A stretch of 64,000 nucleotides of DNA from Corynebacterium pseudopelargi (GCF_003814005.1 NZ_CP033898.1:744001-808000), one strand, 5' to 3'. Positions 26,079 through 34,992 are shown, numbered from the stretch's first letter. The notes: generated from the letters alone by a model not told the origin. Made by a program: numbers and translations.

Positions 26079-28223
26079 TTAGAGATCCAGATCGGCTTCG
26101 AAGTCGCCGGTTTCCAAACGATCCTTAATGGTGGCGGTAAAGCGACCAGCGTCTGCACCATCAACGATCTGGTGATCGTAGGAGAAGGGCAGGTAGCACA
26201 TCTGGCGAATAGCAATAGCGTCCACGCCGTGCTCGGTCACAACCACGGGGCGCTTCTGAATAGCGGCGGTACCCAGGATGCCGGCCTGTGGCGGCACCAG
26301 GATCGGGGTATCAGACAATGCGCCCTCAGAGCCAATGTTGGTGATGGTGAAGGTAGCACCGGAGAGATCCTGTGGCTTGAGCTTGTTGTTGCGGGCCTTA
26401 TCGGCGAGCTCAACAATGGCCTGGGCCAATTCGGGCAGAGTCTTTTCCTGTGCCTTGTGAATCACCGGGGTAAGCAAACCACGAGGGGTGTCTACGGCGA
26501 TGGCCACGTTCACATCAGCGTGGTAGGTCATTTCCTTCGACTCAGCATCGTAGGAAGCATTCACGTTGGGGTGGCTGACCAAAGCCTCAACCGTTGCCTT
26601 GACAAAGAAGGGCAGGTAGGTGAGGTTGACGCCGTACTTTTCCTTGAAGGCAGGCTTTGCGGTCTTGCGCAGCTCGGCCACCTTGGTCACGTCGACTTCC
26701 TGCAGGTGGGTGAGCTGAGCGGAAATCTGCAGCGCTTCCACCATCTTCTTGGCGGTGATCTCACGGATACGCGAGACCTTCTGCGTGGTACCAATCAGCT
26801 CGGCCTTGGCGGGATCAACCGACTTGGTAGACCAGTTAGCGCGCTCGCCCTTCGGTGCTTCCTGGGTCTGGGCAGCAGACTCTTGCTGCTCTGGCTTGGA
26901 GCCTTCAGCAGCAGCCAGCACGTCCTGCTTGCGGATGCGGCCACCGATGCCGGTGCCCTCAACGGAGTTGAGATCCACGCCGTGCTTTTCAGCCAGCTTG
27001 CGTACCAGCGGGGTTACATAAGGAACCTTGCCGGAAGTAGCGCTTTCCTTCTTGGAATCCTCGGCCTTTTCTTCAGACTTCGGAGCTTCCTTCTTGGGCT
27101 CCTCAGCCTTCTTTTCAGGCTTTGCTTCTTCCTTCTTGGGCTCTTGCTTGGGCTCTTCAGCCTTTTCTTCGTCCTTGGAATCCTGCTGCTTTTCGCTCTT
27201 TTCCTCGGACTTGGCTGCGCTTGGATCGCCAACGCGCACGATCACGTCGCCCACGTCTACCGTCTCGTCTTCCTCGGCGAGGATCTCCAAGATGGTGCCT
27301 GCCACGGGGGAGGGAACCTCGGTATCGACCTTGTCGGTGGATACCTCAAGCAGTGCCTCGTCTACCTCGACGGTGTCGCCAACAGACTTCAGCCACTGGG
27401 TGATGGTGCCCTCGGTGACGGACTCGCCAAGCTCAGGCATGACCACATCGGTGGCTTCACCGCTGGCCTCGTCGCTGGAGGCAGAGGAGTTGGAAGACTC
27501 TGCTTCTTCCACCGTGTCGTTGTCTTCCTTGTTCTCGGCTTCTTGAATAGCCTCTTCGGAAGGAACATCGCGGTCTTCTTCGGCAACGTCATCCGAGTCA
27601 TCGGAGTCATCAGAGCCTGCTGCATCGGCGTCACCGATGCGAACGATAACCTCGCCCACATCCACGGTGTCGTCTTCTTCGGCCAGGATCTCCAAGATGG
27701 TGCCGGCCACGGGGGAAGGAACCTCGGTATCAACCTTGTCGGTGGATACCTCAAGCAGCGGCTCGTCTACCTCGACGGTGTCGCCAACGGACTTCAGCCA
27801 CTGGGTGATGGTGCCCTCGGTGACGGACTCGCCAAGCTCAGGCATAGCCACATCGGTGCCCTTGCCAGAGGACTTCGCTGCAGGCTTTGCTTCTTCTTTT
27901 TCTTCAGCCTGATCCTCAGCAGGCTCTTCAGCCTTGCTGTCTTGAGCGTCCTCGTCCTTGGACTCGTTATCCTCGGAAGCTTCATCGGCATCACCGATCA
28001 CGGCGATCACGTCGCCGACATCGACCGTGTCGTCTTCTTCGGCGCGGATTTCTAAGATGGTGCCGGCTACGGGGGAGGGAACCTCGGTATCGACTTTGTC
28101 GGTGGATACCTCAAGTAAAGGCTCGTCTACCTCGACGGTGTCGCCGACGGACTTCAGCCACTGGGTGATGGTGCCTTCAGTGACGGATTCGCCAAGCTCA
28201 GGCATCTCTACGGAGTGCGCCAT
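26079..28223 (-). CDS. aceF: dihydrolipoamide acyltransferase (E2) with three lipoyl domains
   Basis: 714 residues from the ATG at 28223 (MAHSVEMPELGESV), with GAGGAG 7 nt upstream. Three almost identical lipoyl domains lie at about 2-76, 124-197 and 259-333, with lipoyl lysines K43, K163 and K298 in STDKVDTE. They are joined by acidic or K/E/P-rich flexible linkers. The E1/E3-binding domain is at about 400-441 (VPYVTPLVRKLAEKHGVDL) and the acyltransferase core fills the rest, with SYDHQIVDGADAGRF (catalytic His and Asp). Corynebacteria use this one E2 for the combined pyruvate and 2-oxoglutarate dehydrogenase complex, so databases often call it SucB. Transcribed alone upstream of the gcv operon. 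Confidence 0.95.
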   Translation of the reverse strand: MAHSVEMPELGESVTEGTITQWLKSVGDTVEVDEPLLEVSTDKVDTEVPSPVAGTILEIRAEEDDTVDVGDVIAVIGDADEASEDNESKDEDAQDSKAEEPAEDQAEEKEEAKPAAKSSGKGTDVAMPELGESVTEGTITQWLKSVGDTVEVDEPLLEVSTDKVDTEVPSPVAGTILEILAEEDDTVDVGEVIVRIGDADAAGSDDSDDSDDVAEEDRDVPSEEAIQEAENKEDNDTVEEAESSNSSASSDEASGEATDVVMPELGESVTEGTITQWLKSVGDTVEVDEALLEVSTDKVDTEVPSPVAGTILEILAEEDETVDVGDVIVRVGDPSAAKSEEKSEKQQDSKDEEKAEEPKQEPKKEEAKPEKKAEEPKKEAPKSEEKAEDSKKESATSGKVPYVTPLVRKLAEKHGVDLNSVEGTGIGGRIRKQDVLAAAEGSKPEQQESAAQTQEAPKGERANWSTKSVDPAKAELIGTTQKVSRIREITAKKMVEALQISAQLTHLQEVDVTKVAELRKTAKPAFKEKYGVNLTYLPFFVKATVEALVSHPNVNASYDAESKEMTYHADVNVAIAVDTPRGLLTPVIHKAQEKTLPELAQAIVELADKARNNKLKPQDLSGATFTITNIGSEGALSDTPILVPPQAGILGTAAIQKRPVVVTEHGVDAIAIRQMCYLPFSYDHQIVDGADAGRFTATIKDRLETGDFEADLDL
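27236..28210 (-). repeat. three near-identical DNA blocks encoding the lipoyl domains
   Basis: The segments at about 27236-27439, 27641-27844 and 28001-28204 repeat the same coding sequence with few silent changes. For instance GGTGATGGTGCCCTCGGTGA is exact in two copies and differs by one base in the third. Identity at synonymous positions points to recent duplication or gene conversion. Confidence 0.8.
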
Positions 28224-28415
28224 GTGTTTAGACTCCTCGAAAGTTTGCAAAAATGAACGTATATACCTTCAGACAGTACCGTGTTTTGGCCATGAATGTG
28301 ACCTTGGCCAAGGCGCGCGTGAGCCGTCACCACGGTTGAAGCTCACGCTTTGGCGTCGCCGGCATCATTGTCTGCTGCCTGCCAGGAACAATGCCGGCAA
28401 TAACGCCACCAGCGC

Positions 28416-29915
28416 CTAATCCTTGTGGGAATTCGCCAGCGTCTGAAGGGCTGCGATAAAGGTGCGCACGGGAACGCCGGTACCACGCTTGGGGGTGTAG
28501 CCGTGGGCGCTGCTGGAGTAGCCAGGGCCTGCGATATCGAAGTGCACCCATTGCACGTCTTCACTCACAAAGTGGCTCAAGTACCAAGCGGCCACCATCA
28601 TGCCGCCCTTGCGGTCGCGGGAGATGTTTTGCAGATCAGCCACTGGGGATTTGATGGCCTCGCCGAGTTCTTCTGGCATGGGCATAGCCCAGGCCTGTTC
28701 GCCGACGTTTTTGCCGGTATCGGCCATGAAGTCGCAGAATCCATCAGAACCCATCACGCCGGCTGTGCGATCGCCTAGAGCCACAAGCTGCGCGCCGGTG
28801 AGCGTTGCCACCTCCATGAGGTATTCGGGCTCGTCTTCGCAGGCGCGTGCGATGGCATCGGCAAGCACCAACCGGCCTTCGGCGTCGGTGTTGAGAATCT
28901 CAGAGGTTAAGCCACCGTAGTGGCGGATGACATCGCCTGGACGATACGCCGAGCCGCCAGGCATATTTTCTGCCAGAGGAATGGTGGCGGTGACCTCAAT
29001 GTCGATACCCAGGCGAGCAGCAGCAATGATGGTGCCCACCACGGCCGCGGAGCCGCCCATATCGGAGATCATGTCGTCCATATTGGCGCCCGGCTTGATG
29101 GAAATTCCGCCGGTATCGAAGGTGATGCCCTTGCCCACCAGTGCGACACGGTGCTTGGGGTTTTCGGGCGACCAACGCAGACGAACCAGGCGAGGCTTGC
29201 GTGCAGATCCACCGCCGACGGCCACGATGCCGCCGAATCCTTCTGCTTTGAGCTGCTCAAAATCCAATACCTCTACCTCAAGGTCGAAGGCCTCGGCGTA
29301 GGAGACGAGCTCATCGGCATAGGTTTCGGGGTAGAGCGCGGAGGAAGGCGTGTTCACCAAGTCGCGCGCAAGCATCACAGATTCGGCGGTGATTACTGCC
29401 TGATCGAATACTGCTTGATCGTCTTCATCGCCAAGGAAGCTCAACAGCTCCACCGGGGCCTTGCCGGATTCCTTGGAGCGAACGCCAGTGAAGTGATACG
29501 CGCCGAGCAAGAAACCCTCAACGGCAGCCTGCATACCGAAGGCACCGAGGGTCACCACAGCGTGACGAACCCCAGCAAGCGAACGAGCAGCAGCACCGCA
29601 TGCACGACGCAGGGACTCATCGCTGAGTTCTTCGGCCTCACCTAAACCAACGCCGAGTAAGAAATCAGCGTCGACGTTTTCGGGTGCGGGCACGCGAAGC
29701 AATTCACCCTCGCTGCCCTTGGCACCCAGAGCCTCGAAGGTGGCCAGCAAACTGCGCGACGTTGGGGCGTCGAAAAGCTCCGATACTGCAAGTTCGATGG
29801 AATCTTCCGCCGAAAACAGTGGAACCACAATGGCGTTGCTGCCCTGAGGCAAAGAAGAAAGCAGCTCAGCATTGCTTCGGCTACCGGTGGCTGGGAGGTT
29901 GGTGGAAATAGTCAA
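28416..29915 (-). CDS. pepA: leucyl aminopeptidase (M17)
   Basis: 499 residues from the TTG at 29915 (LTISTNLPATGSRSN), with AAAGG 9 nt upstream. A longer frame would run into ilvE and lacks family likeness. Two-metal cytosolic peptidase that removes N-terminal residues from peptides. The metal and catalytic motifs are GKGITFDTGGISIKPGANMD and NTDAEGRLVLADA; the second is the M17 signature. The N-terminal half is the variable macro-like domain, the C-terminal half the catalytic domain ending GTGVPVRTFIAAL. It is divergent from ilvE with a 115-nt shared promoter region. Copy 3 of the 16-bp repeat is inside its N-terminal coding part. Confidence 0.93.
   Translation of the reverse strand: MTISTNLPATGSRSNAELLSSLPQGSNAIVVPLFSAEDSIELAVSELFDAPTSRSLLATFEALGAKGSEGELLRVPAPENVDADFLLGVGLGEAEELSDESLRRACGAAARSLAGVRHAVVTLGAFGMQAAVEGFLLGAYHFTGVRSKESGKAPVELLSFLGDEDDQAVFDQAVITAESVMLARDLVNTPSSALYPETYADELVSYAEAFDLEVEVLDFEQLKAEGFGGIVAVGGGSARKPRLVRLRWSPENPKHRVALVGKGITFDTGGISIKPGANMDDMISDMGGSAAVVGTIIAAARLGIDIEVTATIPLAENMPGGSAYRPGDVIRHYGGLTSEILNTDAEGRLVLADAIARACEDEPEYLMEVATLTGAQLVALGDRTAGVMGSDGFCDFMADTGKNVGEQAWAMPMPEELGEAIKSPVADLQNISRDRKGGMMVAAWYLSHFVSEDVQWVHFDIAGPGYSSSAHGYTPKRGTGVPVRTFIAALQTLANSHKD
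29764..29779 (+). repeat. 16-bp repeat, copy 3
   Basis: Identical to copies 1 and 2 over 16 bp. On the minus strand it encodes ELFDAPT of PepA, a variable surface region of that protein. Confidence 0.7.
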
Positions 29916-30016
29916 GAAAATGCACCTTTGCTTGTCGACGTCACGTGGTGGCCGCAAGGGGTGGTTGCAGCACACCCAACAGAGCCTAATCAACCGCCGC
30001 GATTCTTGTGGCGGTG

Positions 30017-30022
30017 TAGGTT
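30017..30022 (+). promoter_or_regulatory. -10 element, probable leaderless promoter of ilvE
   Basis: TAGGTT is followed by 8 nt and the ATG of ilvE. There is no ribosome site in the gap. Confidence 0.4.
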
Positions 30023-30030
30023 GAAATACT

Positions 30031-31131
30031 ATGAGCGATCTTTCATTTAGCATTCATAGAACTGAAAACCCCACCTCCCCGGAGCGCCTCGCAGAAATCC
30101 TCGAAGCACCGGGATTTGGCAACTACTTCACCGACCACATGGTCACCATCGACTGGAATGCACAAGAAGGCTGGCACAACGCCCAAGTGCGCCCCTATGA
30201 AGCATTCAAGATAGATCCCGCCAGCTCCGTGCTGCACTACGGCCAAGCCATCTTCGAAGGCATCAAGGCGTATCGCCACGAAGATGGGCACATCAAAACC
30301 TTCCGGCCCGAGATGAACGCACGCCGCATGCAACGCTCCGCCGAGCGCATGGCAATGCCCGAATTGCCCGAGGACCTCTTTATCGAGTCGCTGCGCCAAC
30401 TGGTGGAAATTGACCAGCAGTGGGTGCCCAAAGCCGGCGGAGAAGAAGCCCTCTACCTGCGCCCCTTTATGATCGCCACCGAAACCACCCTTGGTGTGCA
30501 CCCCTCTGCCACCTACACCTATGCAGTGATTGCCTCACCCGCGGGCGCATACTTCTCGGGCGGCATTAAGCCCGTATCAGTGTGGCTTTCCGAGGACTAC
30601 ACCCGCGCATGCCCAGGCGGCACCGGTGCAGCGAAATTTGCCGGCAACTACGCAGCCTCCCTGGCAGCCCAAGCCCAGGCCGCAGAAAAGGGCTGCGACC
30701 AGGTGGTATGGCTTGATGCCATCGAGCACAAATACATCGAAGAAATGGGTGGCATGAACCTTTTCTTCGTCTTCGGCGAAGGCGAGAACGCCCATGTTGT
30801 TACCCCGAAACTCTCCGGTTCGCTGCTGCCAGGTGTTACCCGCGACTCCCTCTTGCAGGTAGCCCGCGACCTTGGCTACACCACCGAGGAGCGCCTCGTT
30901 TCCACCGATCAGTGGCGTGAAACCGCAGAAAGCGGCGAGATGAGCGAGGCCTTCGCCTGCGGCACCGCTGCGGTGGTGACCCCAGTTGGTTTTGTGAAAT
31001 CCGCAGCAGGCGAGTTCGAGGTGGCACACGGCAACGCCGGCACGATCACCATGCAGCTACGTGAGGCGCTTACTGGAATCCAACGCGGCAGCGTCGAAGA
31101 TACGCATCACTGGATGCACACCCTGGTCTAG
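30031..31131 (+). CDS. ilvE: branched-chain amino acid aminotransferase
   Basis: 366 residues, PLP fold type IV. It transfers amino groups between glutamate and the 2-keto acids of leucine, isoleucine and valine. Conserved text includes LHYGQAIFEGIKAYRHEDG, EALYLRPFMIATETTLG, and GGTGAAKFAGNYAASL with the PLP lysine K202. FACGTAAVVTPVG near residue 310 binds the cofactor phosphate and substrate carboxylate. Cytoplasmic. Adjacent to pepA, divergently transcribed. A perfect 14-bp hairpin follows the gene. Confidence 0.97.
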   Translation: MSDLSFSIHRTENPTSPERLAEILEAPGFGNYFTDHMVTIDWNAQEGWHNAQVRPYEAFKIDPASSVLHYGQAIFEGIKAYRHEDGHIKTFRPEMNARRMQRSAERMAMPELPEDLFIESLRQLVEIDQQWVPKAGGEEALYLRPFMIATETTLGVHPSATYTYAVIASPAGAYFSGGIKPVSVWLSEDYTRACPGGTGAAKFAGNYAASLAAQAQAAEKGCDQVVWLDAIEHKYIEEMGGMNLFFVFGEGENAHVVTPKLSGSLLPGVTRDSLLQVARDLGYTTEERLVSTDQWRETAESGEMSEAFACGTAAVVTPVGFVKSAAGEFEVAHGNAGTITMQLREALTGIQRGSVEDTHHWMHTLV

Positions 31132-31141
31132 GTTGAGTGCA

Positions 31142-31175
31142 CAATGCCCGGCACCTCTTTTGGTGCCGGGCATTG
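31142..31175. terminator. bidirectional terminator between ilvE and cobS
   Basis: CAATGCCCGGCACC and GGTGCCGGGCATTG form a perfect 14-bp stem with a 6-nt loop between convergent genes; T-runs are weak. Confidence 0.7.
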
Positions 31176-31184
31176 ACTATTGTC

Positions 31185-32009
31185 TTAGAGGCTTAAAGCA
31201 AGCACCACGAGCGCGATGGTGGTGCACAGGTGGATAACGAAACCACAGCAATCACCATTGAGGCCTTCGAAGCGTCGATCGCAGTGCCTGCTGAACAACC
31301 AAGCGCTGATGCAAGTACAGGCCAAAGCAATCCAGCAAGCAAGAGCAATACCGGGGGCAAATGGCAGCGCAATGAGCAAGACCACGGCGTAGCTTGCGAT
31401 CCACACGACGATGCGCGAGGTGGGGATCGTGCCAATCATTTGCGCGGCAAAGCCCGTGGGCTTCATCGGCGCGCGGCTTTGGTGGCACACAAACAACACC
31501 CCAAGGCGCCCAATGGCAGGCCCTGCTGCGATGGCGAGCAACGCTACAGGCAGGTGATCAGGAGCCAAGGTGGCGATGCTGCCAATGGCAGCGACCTGAG
31601 CCAGCAACGACAATAAGCCCGAGGCTGCGCCGATAAGGCCAATGTGAGGATCGGCAAGAACCTCACGCGCTTTGGCAGGGGAGCCGTAGCTGCCCAGCGC
31701 ATCGGCGACGTCGCCAAGGCCATCTAAATGCATAAAACGGCCAAATAATTCCATCGCCGTGACGGCTAACACCCCAATAAGTAAGGGGGAAGCACCCAAG
31801 GCGATACCCAACCAGGCCACGAGTGCTGCGAGCACGCCATAGACCATGCCCACCACAGGAACCGAGCTAATCACCCGAGCACCCGTGATGCGATCAAAGG
31901 CAGTCGCACCACGAATTGGCAAGATGGTGAGCCAGCTCAGTGCTGTCAGCGGCCCTTCGAGGATGGCAGGGCCATGAGCACCTTCAACAAAATCGACTTT
32001 GTCGGACAT
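31185..32009 (-). CDS. cobS: adenosylcobinamide-GDP ribazoletransferase
   Basis: 274 residues from the ATG at 32009, 4 nt after the cobT stop. It joins adenosylcobinamide-GDP and alpha-ribazole to give adenosylcobalamin, the last step of nucleotide loop assembly. It is an integral membrane protein with several helices. The family signature is GRFMHLDGLGDVADALGSYG, followed by DPHIGLIGAASG. The C-terminal GLNGDCCGF is the second conserved loop. Third gene of cobU-cobT-cobS. Confidence 0.94.
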   Translation of the reverse strand: MSDKVDFVEGAHGPAILEGPLTALSWLTILPIRGATAFDRITGARVISSVPVVGMVYGVLAALVAWLGIALGASPLLIGVLAVTAMELFGRFMHLDGLGDVADALGSYGSPAKAREVLADPHIGLIGAASGLLSLLAQVAAIGSIATLAPDHLPVALLAIAAGPAIGRLGVLFVCHQSRAPMKPTGFAAQMIGTIPTSRIVVWIASYAVVLLIALPFAPGIALACWIALACTCISAWLFSRHCDRRFEGLNGDCCGFVIHLCTTIALVVLALSL

Positions 32010-32013
32010 CGGC

Positions 32014-33078
32014 TTAGATGCTGCGTTCCGGTGGAACCGCATCACGCCCAGACACCTGAGCCGACTCAAAGGTCGCCATATCGTTCATGATCGCAGTGGC
32101 CATGTGCACAAATGGCACGGCCGCCGCGGCCCCTGAGCCTTCGCCCAGGCGCAAACCAAGGCGTACAAAAGGCTCAAGGCCTAGATAATTCAGCGCGAAG
32201 CTATGAGCAGGCTCAGCCGATTGGTGCCCTGCTTGCCACCAACGGCGCGCGCCGGGAGCAAATTGCTCTGCAAGCAACGCCGCTGCAGTAACCACCACGC
32301 CATCGAGCAACACAGGGGTCCGCCTTACTGCAGCCTGCGCTAGAAATGCAGCCATGGCCACAAGCTCAGGAGACGTGACGCTGCGGGCCAAATCCAAGGG
32401 CGCATGGCGGAAGGTCCGGGCACGGAACATCGCATCGCGCACGGCTGCTACTTTGCGCATCCAGCCTTCATCATCAACCCCCGAACCGCGGCCTGTGACC
32501 ACCACAGGTTCCTGGCGGGTAAGCAAACCAATGATCACCGCAGAAGGAGTGGTGTTGCCAATGCCGAGGTCACCAGCCATGAGCAGATCAGCACCGGCAT
32601 CAACTTCCTCATCGGCGATGCGCTTGCCAATCTCTATCGCGCGAACAAGCTCCTCTTCGCTCATCGCATCTTCGCGATCAATCGAACCGCAGGACTTTGA
32701 TACGCGCTCATCACCAAACACATCGTGGTTCAAAGAAATATCGGCCACGCGCACACCCGTGCCGGATTGATTGGCAATCACATTGACCCCAGCGCCGCCG
32801 CGGCGGATATTTTCAGCCATCTGAATGGAGACTTCGATGGGGTAGGGGGAGACATTCTTGGTGGCAATGCCATGATCGCCAGCAAACACCACGAGGCGGG
32901 GGCGCTGGATCTTTGCCGGAGGCACCTGGCCTTGGCACGCAGAAAGCCACACGCCAAGATCTTCTAATCGAGCAAGAGATCCAGTGGGTTTTGTCAGCTC
33001 CAACTGGAACTCACGTGCCGCACGCTCGTGCTCGGCGCTTGGCTCTTGGATTTTTGGGAAAAAGTCTGAAGGTTGCAT
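32014..33078 (-). CDS. cobT: nicotinate-nucleotide-dimethylbenzimidazole phosphoribosyltransferase
   Basis: 354 residues. It makes alpha-ribazole phosphate from 5,6-dimethylbenzimidazole and nicotinate mononucleotide. Conserved motifs: VFAGDHGIATKNVSPYP, the glycine-rich MAENIRRGGAGVNVIAN, and AGDLGIGNTTPSAVI. The C-terminal LRLGEGSGAAAAVPFV contains the catalytic glutamate of the family. AGGA lies upstream of the ATG. Middle gene of the cobalamin nucleotide-loop set. Confidence 0.96.
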   Translation of the reverse strand: MQPSDFFPKIQEPSAEHERAAREFQLELTKPTGSLARLEDLGVWLSACQGQVPPAKIQRPRLVVFAGDHGIATKNVSPYPIEVSIQMAENIRRGGAGVNVIANQSGTGVRVADISLNHDVFGDERVSKSCGSIDREDAMSEEELVRAIEIGKRIADEEVDAGADLLMAGDLGIGNTTPSAVIIGLLTRQEPVVVTGRGSGVDDEGWMRKVAAVRDAMFRARTFRHAPLDLARSVTSPELVAMAAFLAQAAVRRTPVLLDGVVVTAAALLAEQFAPGARRWWQAGHQSAEPAHSFALNYLGLEPFVRLGLRLGEGSGAAAAVPFVHMATAIMNDMATFESAQVSGRDAVPPERSI

Positions 33079-33147
33079 CTCGGCTAAAAGTCCTCAGTAT
33101 TAGGCGCGTTGATCCTGACAAGACGCGTGGAGCATCTGCGAGGTTTG

Positions 33148-33675
33148 TTATGCAGACTTCAACTTTAGCCTTTGGCCGGCCACCACAAGCAGAACTTCCT
33201 CACATACCTCGGCAACCGCCTGATTTAAGGTGCCTAAACAATCGCGAAAAGCACGCGCCGAGGGGTGCTCAGGCACGATGCTCATGCCCACTTCCGCGCT
33301 CACGATAATCACATCGGCAGTGGCAGCTTCAAGCGCCTGGATTAATTCTTGCTCTAGGCCTTCTAACAGCGCGCGGGGATCATCCCAGCCATCGGCTGCA
33401 TCAATACGGGCACTCAACCAGGTCGCGAGGTCGTCGACAAGCAAAGTGCCCTGGCGTTGTTGGAGCAGACATTGGCACAAGTCTCGTTGATCCTCGGTGC
33501 GCCAATGGCTAGGCCGGCGCGCAACGTGGCGGGCTATGCGAGCCCGGAAATCGGCATCGAAAGAATCGCCAAAAGGCCTGGCAGTGGCCACATAGACGCA
33601 ATTGCCATCGCCCACTAAGGACTCAGCAACGCCGGACTTCCCGGAACGGGCACCGCCAAGGACCAACGTGCGCAC
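33148..33675 (-). CDS. cobU: adenosylcobinamide kinase / guanylyltransferase
   Basis: 175 residues from the GTG at 33675, which has AGAAGG upstream and sits 4 nt after the DUF3043 stop; the only longer start is a TTG inside that gene. It phosphorylates adenosylcobinamide and then transfers GMP. The P-loop is LGGARSGKSGVAE at residues 6-18 and YVATARPFGD follows, then the conserved RRPSHWRTEDQRDL and DDLATWLSA. With cobT and cobS it gives the nucleotide loop pathway only; no corrin ring genes are in the window, so salvage of cobinamide is the likely use. Confidence 0.95.
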   Translation of the reverse strand: MRTLVLGGARSGKSGVAESLVGDGNCVYVATARPFGDSFDADFRARIARHVARRPSHWRTEDQRDLCQCLLQQRQGTLLVDDLATWLSARIDAADGWDDPRALLEGLEQELIQALEAATADVIIVSAEVGMSIVPEHPSARAFRDCLGTLNQAVAEVCEEVLLVVAGQRLKLKSA

Positions 33676-33679
33676 CTGG

Positions 33680-34321
33680 CTAAACCACCTTCTGGCCAAG
33701 CTCTACGCGAGGCTTCGGCGTGCGCCAACGACGAGGCTGCGTAGCGCGGGAATAAGCATAAAAGCCCATCGAGGAACCACGCAGGTTGGTATCCGGGAAC
33801 TTCTCGCGAGTGGCCTTCGACGCAGAGCGGCCGAGCACAATGCCTTCAACCAAAAACGCCAACATCATCAACATCGCCGCCATCGAGGCGATGCTGGCAA
33901 AGGTAGGAGCCCACTGGCCTACAAACAACACCACCAGCAGCAGCAACGCTACAGGCATAACAAAGTTGCTGGCATAGCGCCTCGAATCTACAAAATCACG
34001 CAAGAAACGCTTCTCGGGGCCGCGGTCGCGATCGAGCAAATACTGCTCCTCGCCACGATCCATGCCGGCCTGCGCCTCACGCTGGCGCTGCTTGCGCTGC
34101 TCTTTTTGCTTTGCCTTATATTCCTTCCACTCCTCGGAAGACATAGAGGCCTTTAGCGCCTTGCGCTCCTTGCGCGACTCACTCCACGATTGCTGAGGGG
34201 CGAAACGAGCCTCAAAGCCACCAGTATGCTGCTCGGCCTCCTTGCGCTTCGGGGTCGGACGACCCTTCTTTGGGGTATAGCCCTTGGGAAGATGCTCAGT
34301 ATTATCCTGCGATTGATTCAC
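33680..34321 (-). CDS. DUF3043 membrane protein
   Basis: 213 residues from the GTG at 34321. The N-terminal 100 residues are very polar and basic, with the family motif LPKGYTPKKGRPTPKRKEAE. YLLDRDRGPEKRFLRDFVDSR precedes two membrane helices (ASNFVMPVALLLLVVLFVGQW and IASMAAMLMMLAFLVEGIVL). The C-terminus is YSRATQPRRWRTPKP. DUF3043 proteins are actinobacterial and their function is unknown. It starts as a leaderless gene (TACCCT, 7 nt, GTG) and is followed by cobU after 4 nt. Confidence 0.86.
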   Translation of the reverse strand: MNQSQDNTEHLPKGYTPKKGRPTPKRKEAEQHTGGFEARFAPQQSWSESRKERKALKASMSSEEWKEYKAKQKEQRKQRQREAQAGMDRGEEQYLLDRDRGPEKRFLRDFVDSRRYASNFVMPVALLLLVVLFVGQWAPTFASIASMAAMLMMLAFLVEGIVLGRSASKATREKFPDTNLRGSSMGFYAYSRATQPRRWRTPKPRVELGQKVV

Positions 34322-34328
34322 GCTCACT

Positions 34329-34334
34329 AGGGTA
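34329..34334 (-). promoter_or_regulatory. -10 element of a leaderless promoter for the DUF3043 gene
   Basis: On the minus strand TACCCT, then 7 nt, then GTG at 34321. This decides the start chosen for the gene. Confidence 0.45.
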
Positions 34335-34647
34335 CAAGCACAAGAAAGCATTTCGGGAATAGCACCGCACTCATGCCGGTTATACGCAATGGGTACTACA
34401 CCCTCACGCTGCGTTTTGGCGAATATGCCCGATCGCTGGGTCGATCCTGAGCTTGCTTAGCACTACTCAGAAGCCTTCCGATCACCCGGGCATCGAGCTG
34501 GAACATCGGCTGGGCTTGCAGCCTGCCCTAGCGCCTATTCGCAGATGTAGCGTAGGCTACAACCGCTACCGCAACTCGTTCTAAAGTATGAGCGTGACAA
34601 TGCGGCGAGAAGAAATTTCTTAAAAACATCGAGGAGAACGAGCACTG
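34335..34647. other. intergenic region upstream of erpA
   Basis: 313 nt between divergent genes. Nothing coding is convincing. A GAGGAGAACGAGC ribosome site belongs to erpA at its right end; the rest holds no repeat or hairpin that I can defend. Confidence 0.4.
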
Positions 34648-34992
34648 ATGACCACCGCCAACACCAATACCGGCGTCATTCTCACCGAAGCCGCTGCCGC
34701 CAAGGCAAAGGCACTGCTAGACCAAGAAGGTCGCGATGACCTCTCCCTGCGCATCGCCGTGCAGCCAGGTGGTTGCGCTGGCCTGCGCTACCAGCTTTAC
34801 TTCGACGACCGCGCACTCGATGGCGATAAAGAAGACGTAGTGGGCGGCGTGCGCCTGGTGGTGGATAAGATGTCTGTTCCTTATCTCACCGGCGCAAAGA
34901 TCGACTTTGCCGACACCATCGAATCTCAGGGCTTTACCATAGACAACCCCAACGCAGGCAGCTCCTGCGCTTGCGGCGACTCCTTCAACTAA
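34648..34992 (+). CDS. erpA: iron-sulfur cluster insertion protein (A-type carrier)
   Basis: 114 residues. A-type (HesB/IscA/ErpA) carriers pass Fe-S clusters to target enzymes. The three conserved cysteines are in QPGGCAGLRYQLYFD and SSCACGD near the C-terminus (CxC). GVILTEAAAAKAKALL is the family start. GAGGAG lies 9 nt before ATG. In corynebacteria this gene is regularly found between the cob genes and ltsA. Likely clients in this window include LipA, GltBD and the Rieske protein, though that is inference. Confidence 0.93.
   Translation: MTTANTNTGVILTEAAAAKAKALLDQEGRDDLSLRIAVQPGGCAGLRYQLYFDDRALDGDKEDVVGGVRLVVDKMSVPYLTGAKIDFADTIESQGFTIDNPNAGSSCACGDSFN

Noticed and set aside
26043..28055. 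670-codon open frame opposite aceF with Leu-rich, seemingly membrane-like text
   Set aside because: The Leu and Phe runs are the complement of the Glu/Lys-rich linkers of AceF; not a real membrane protein.
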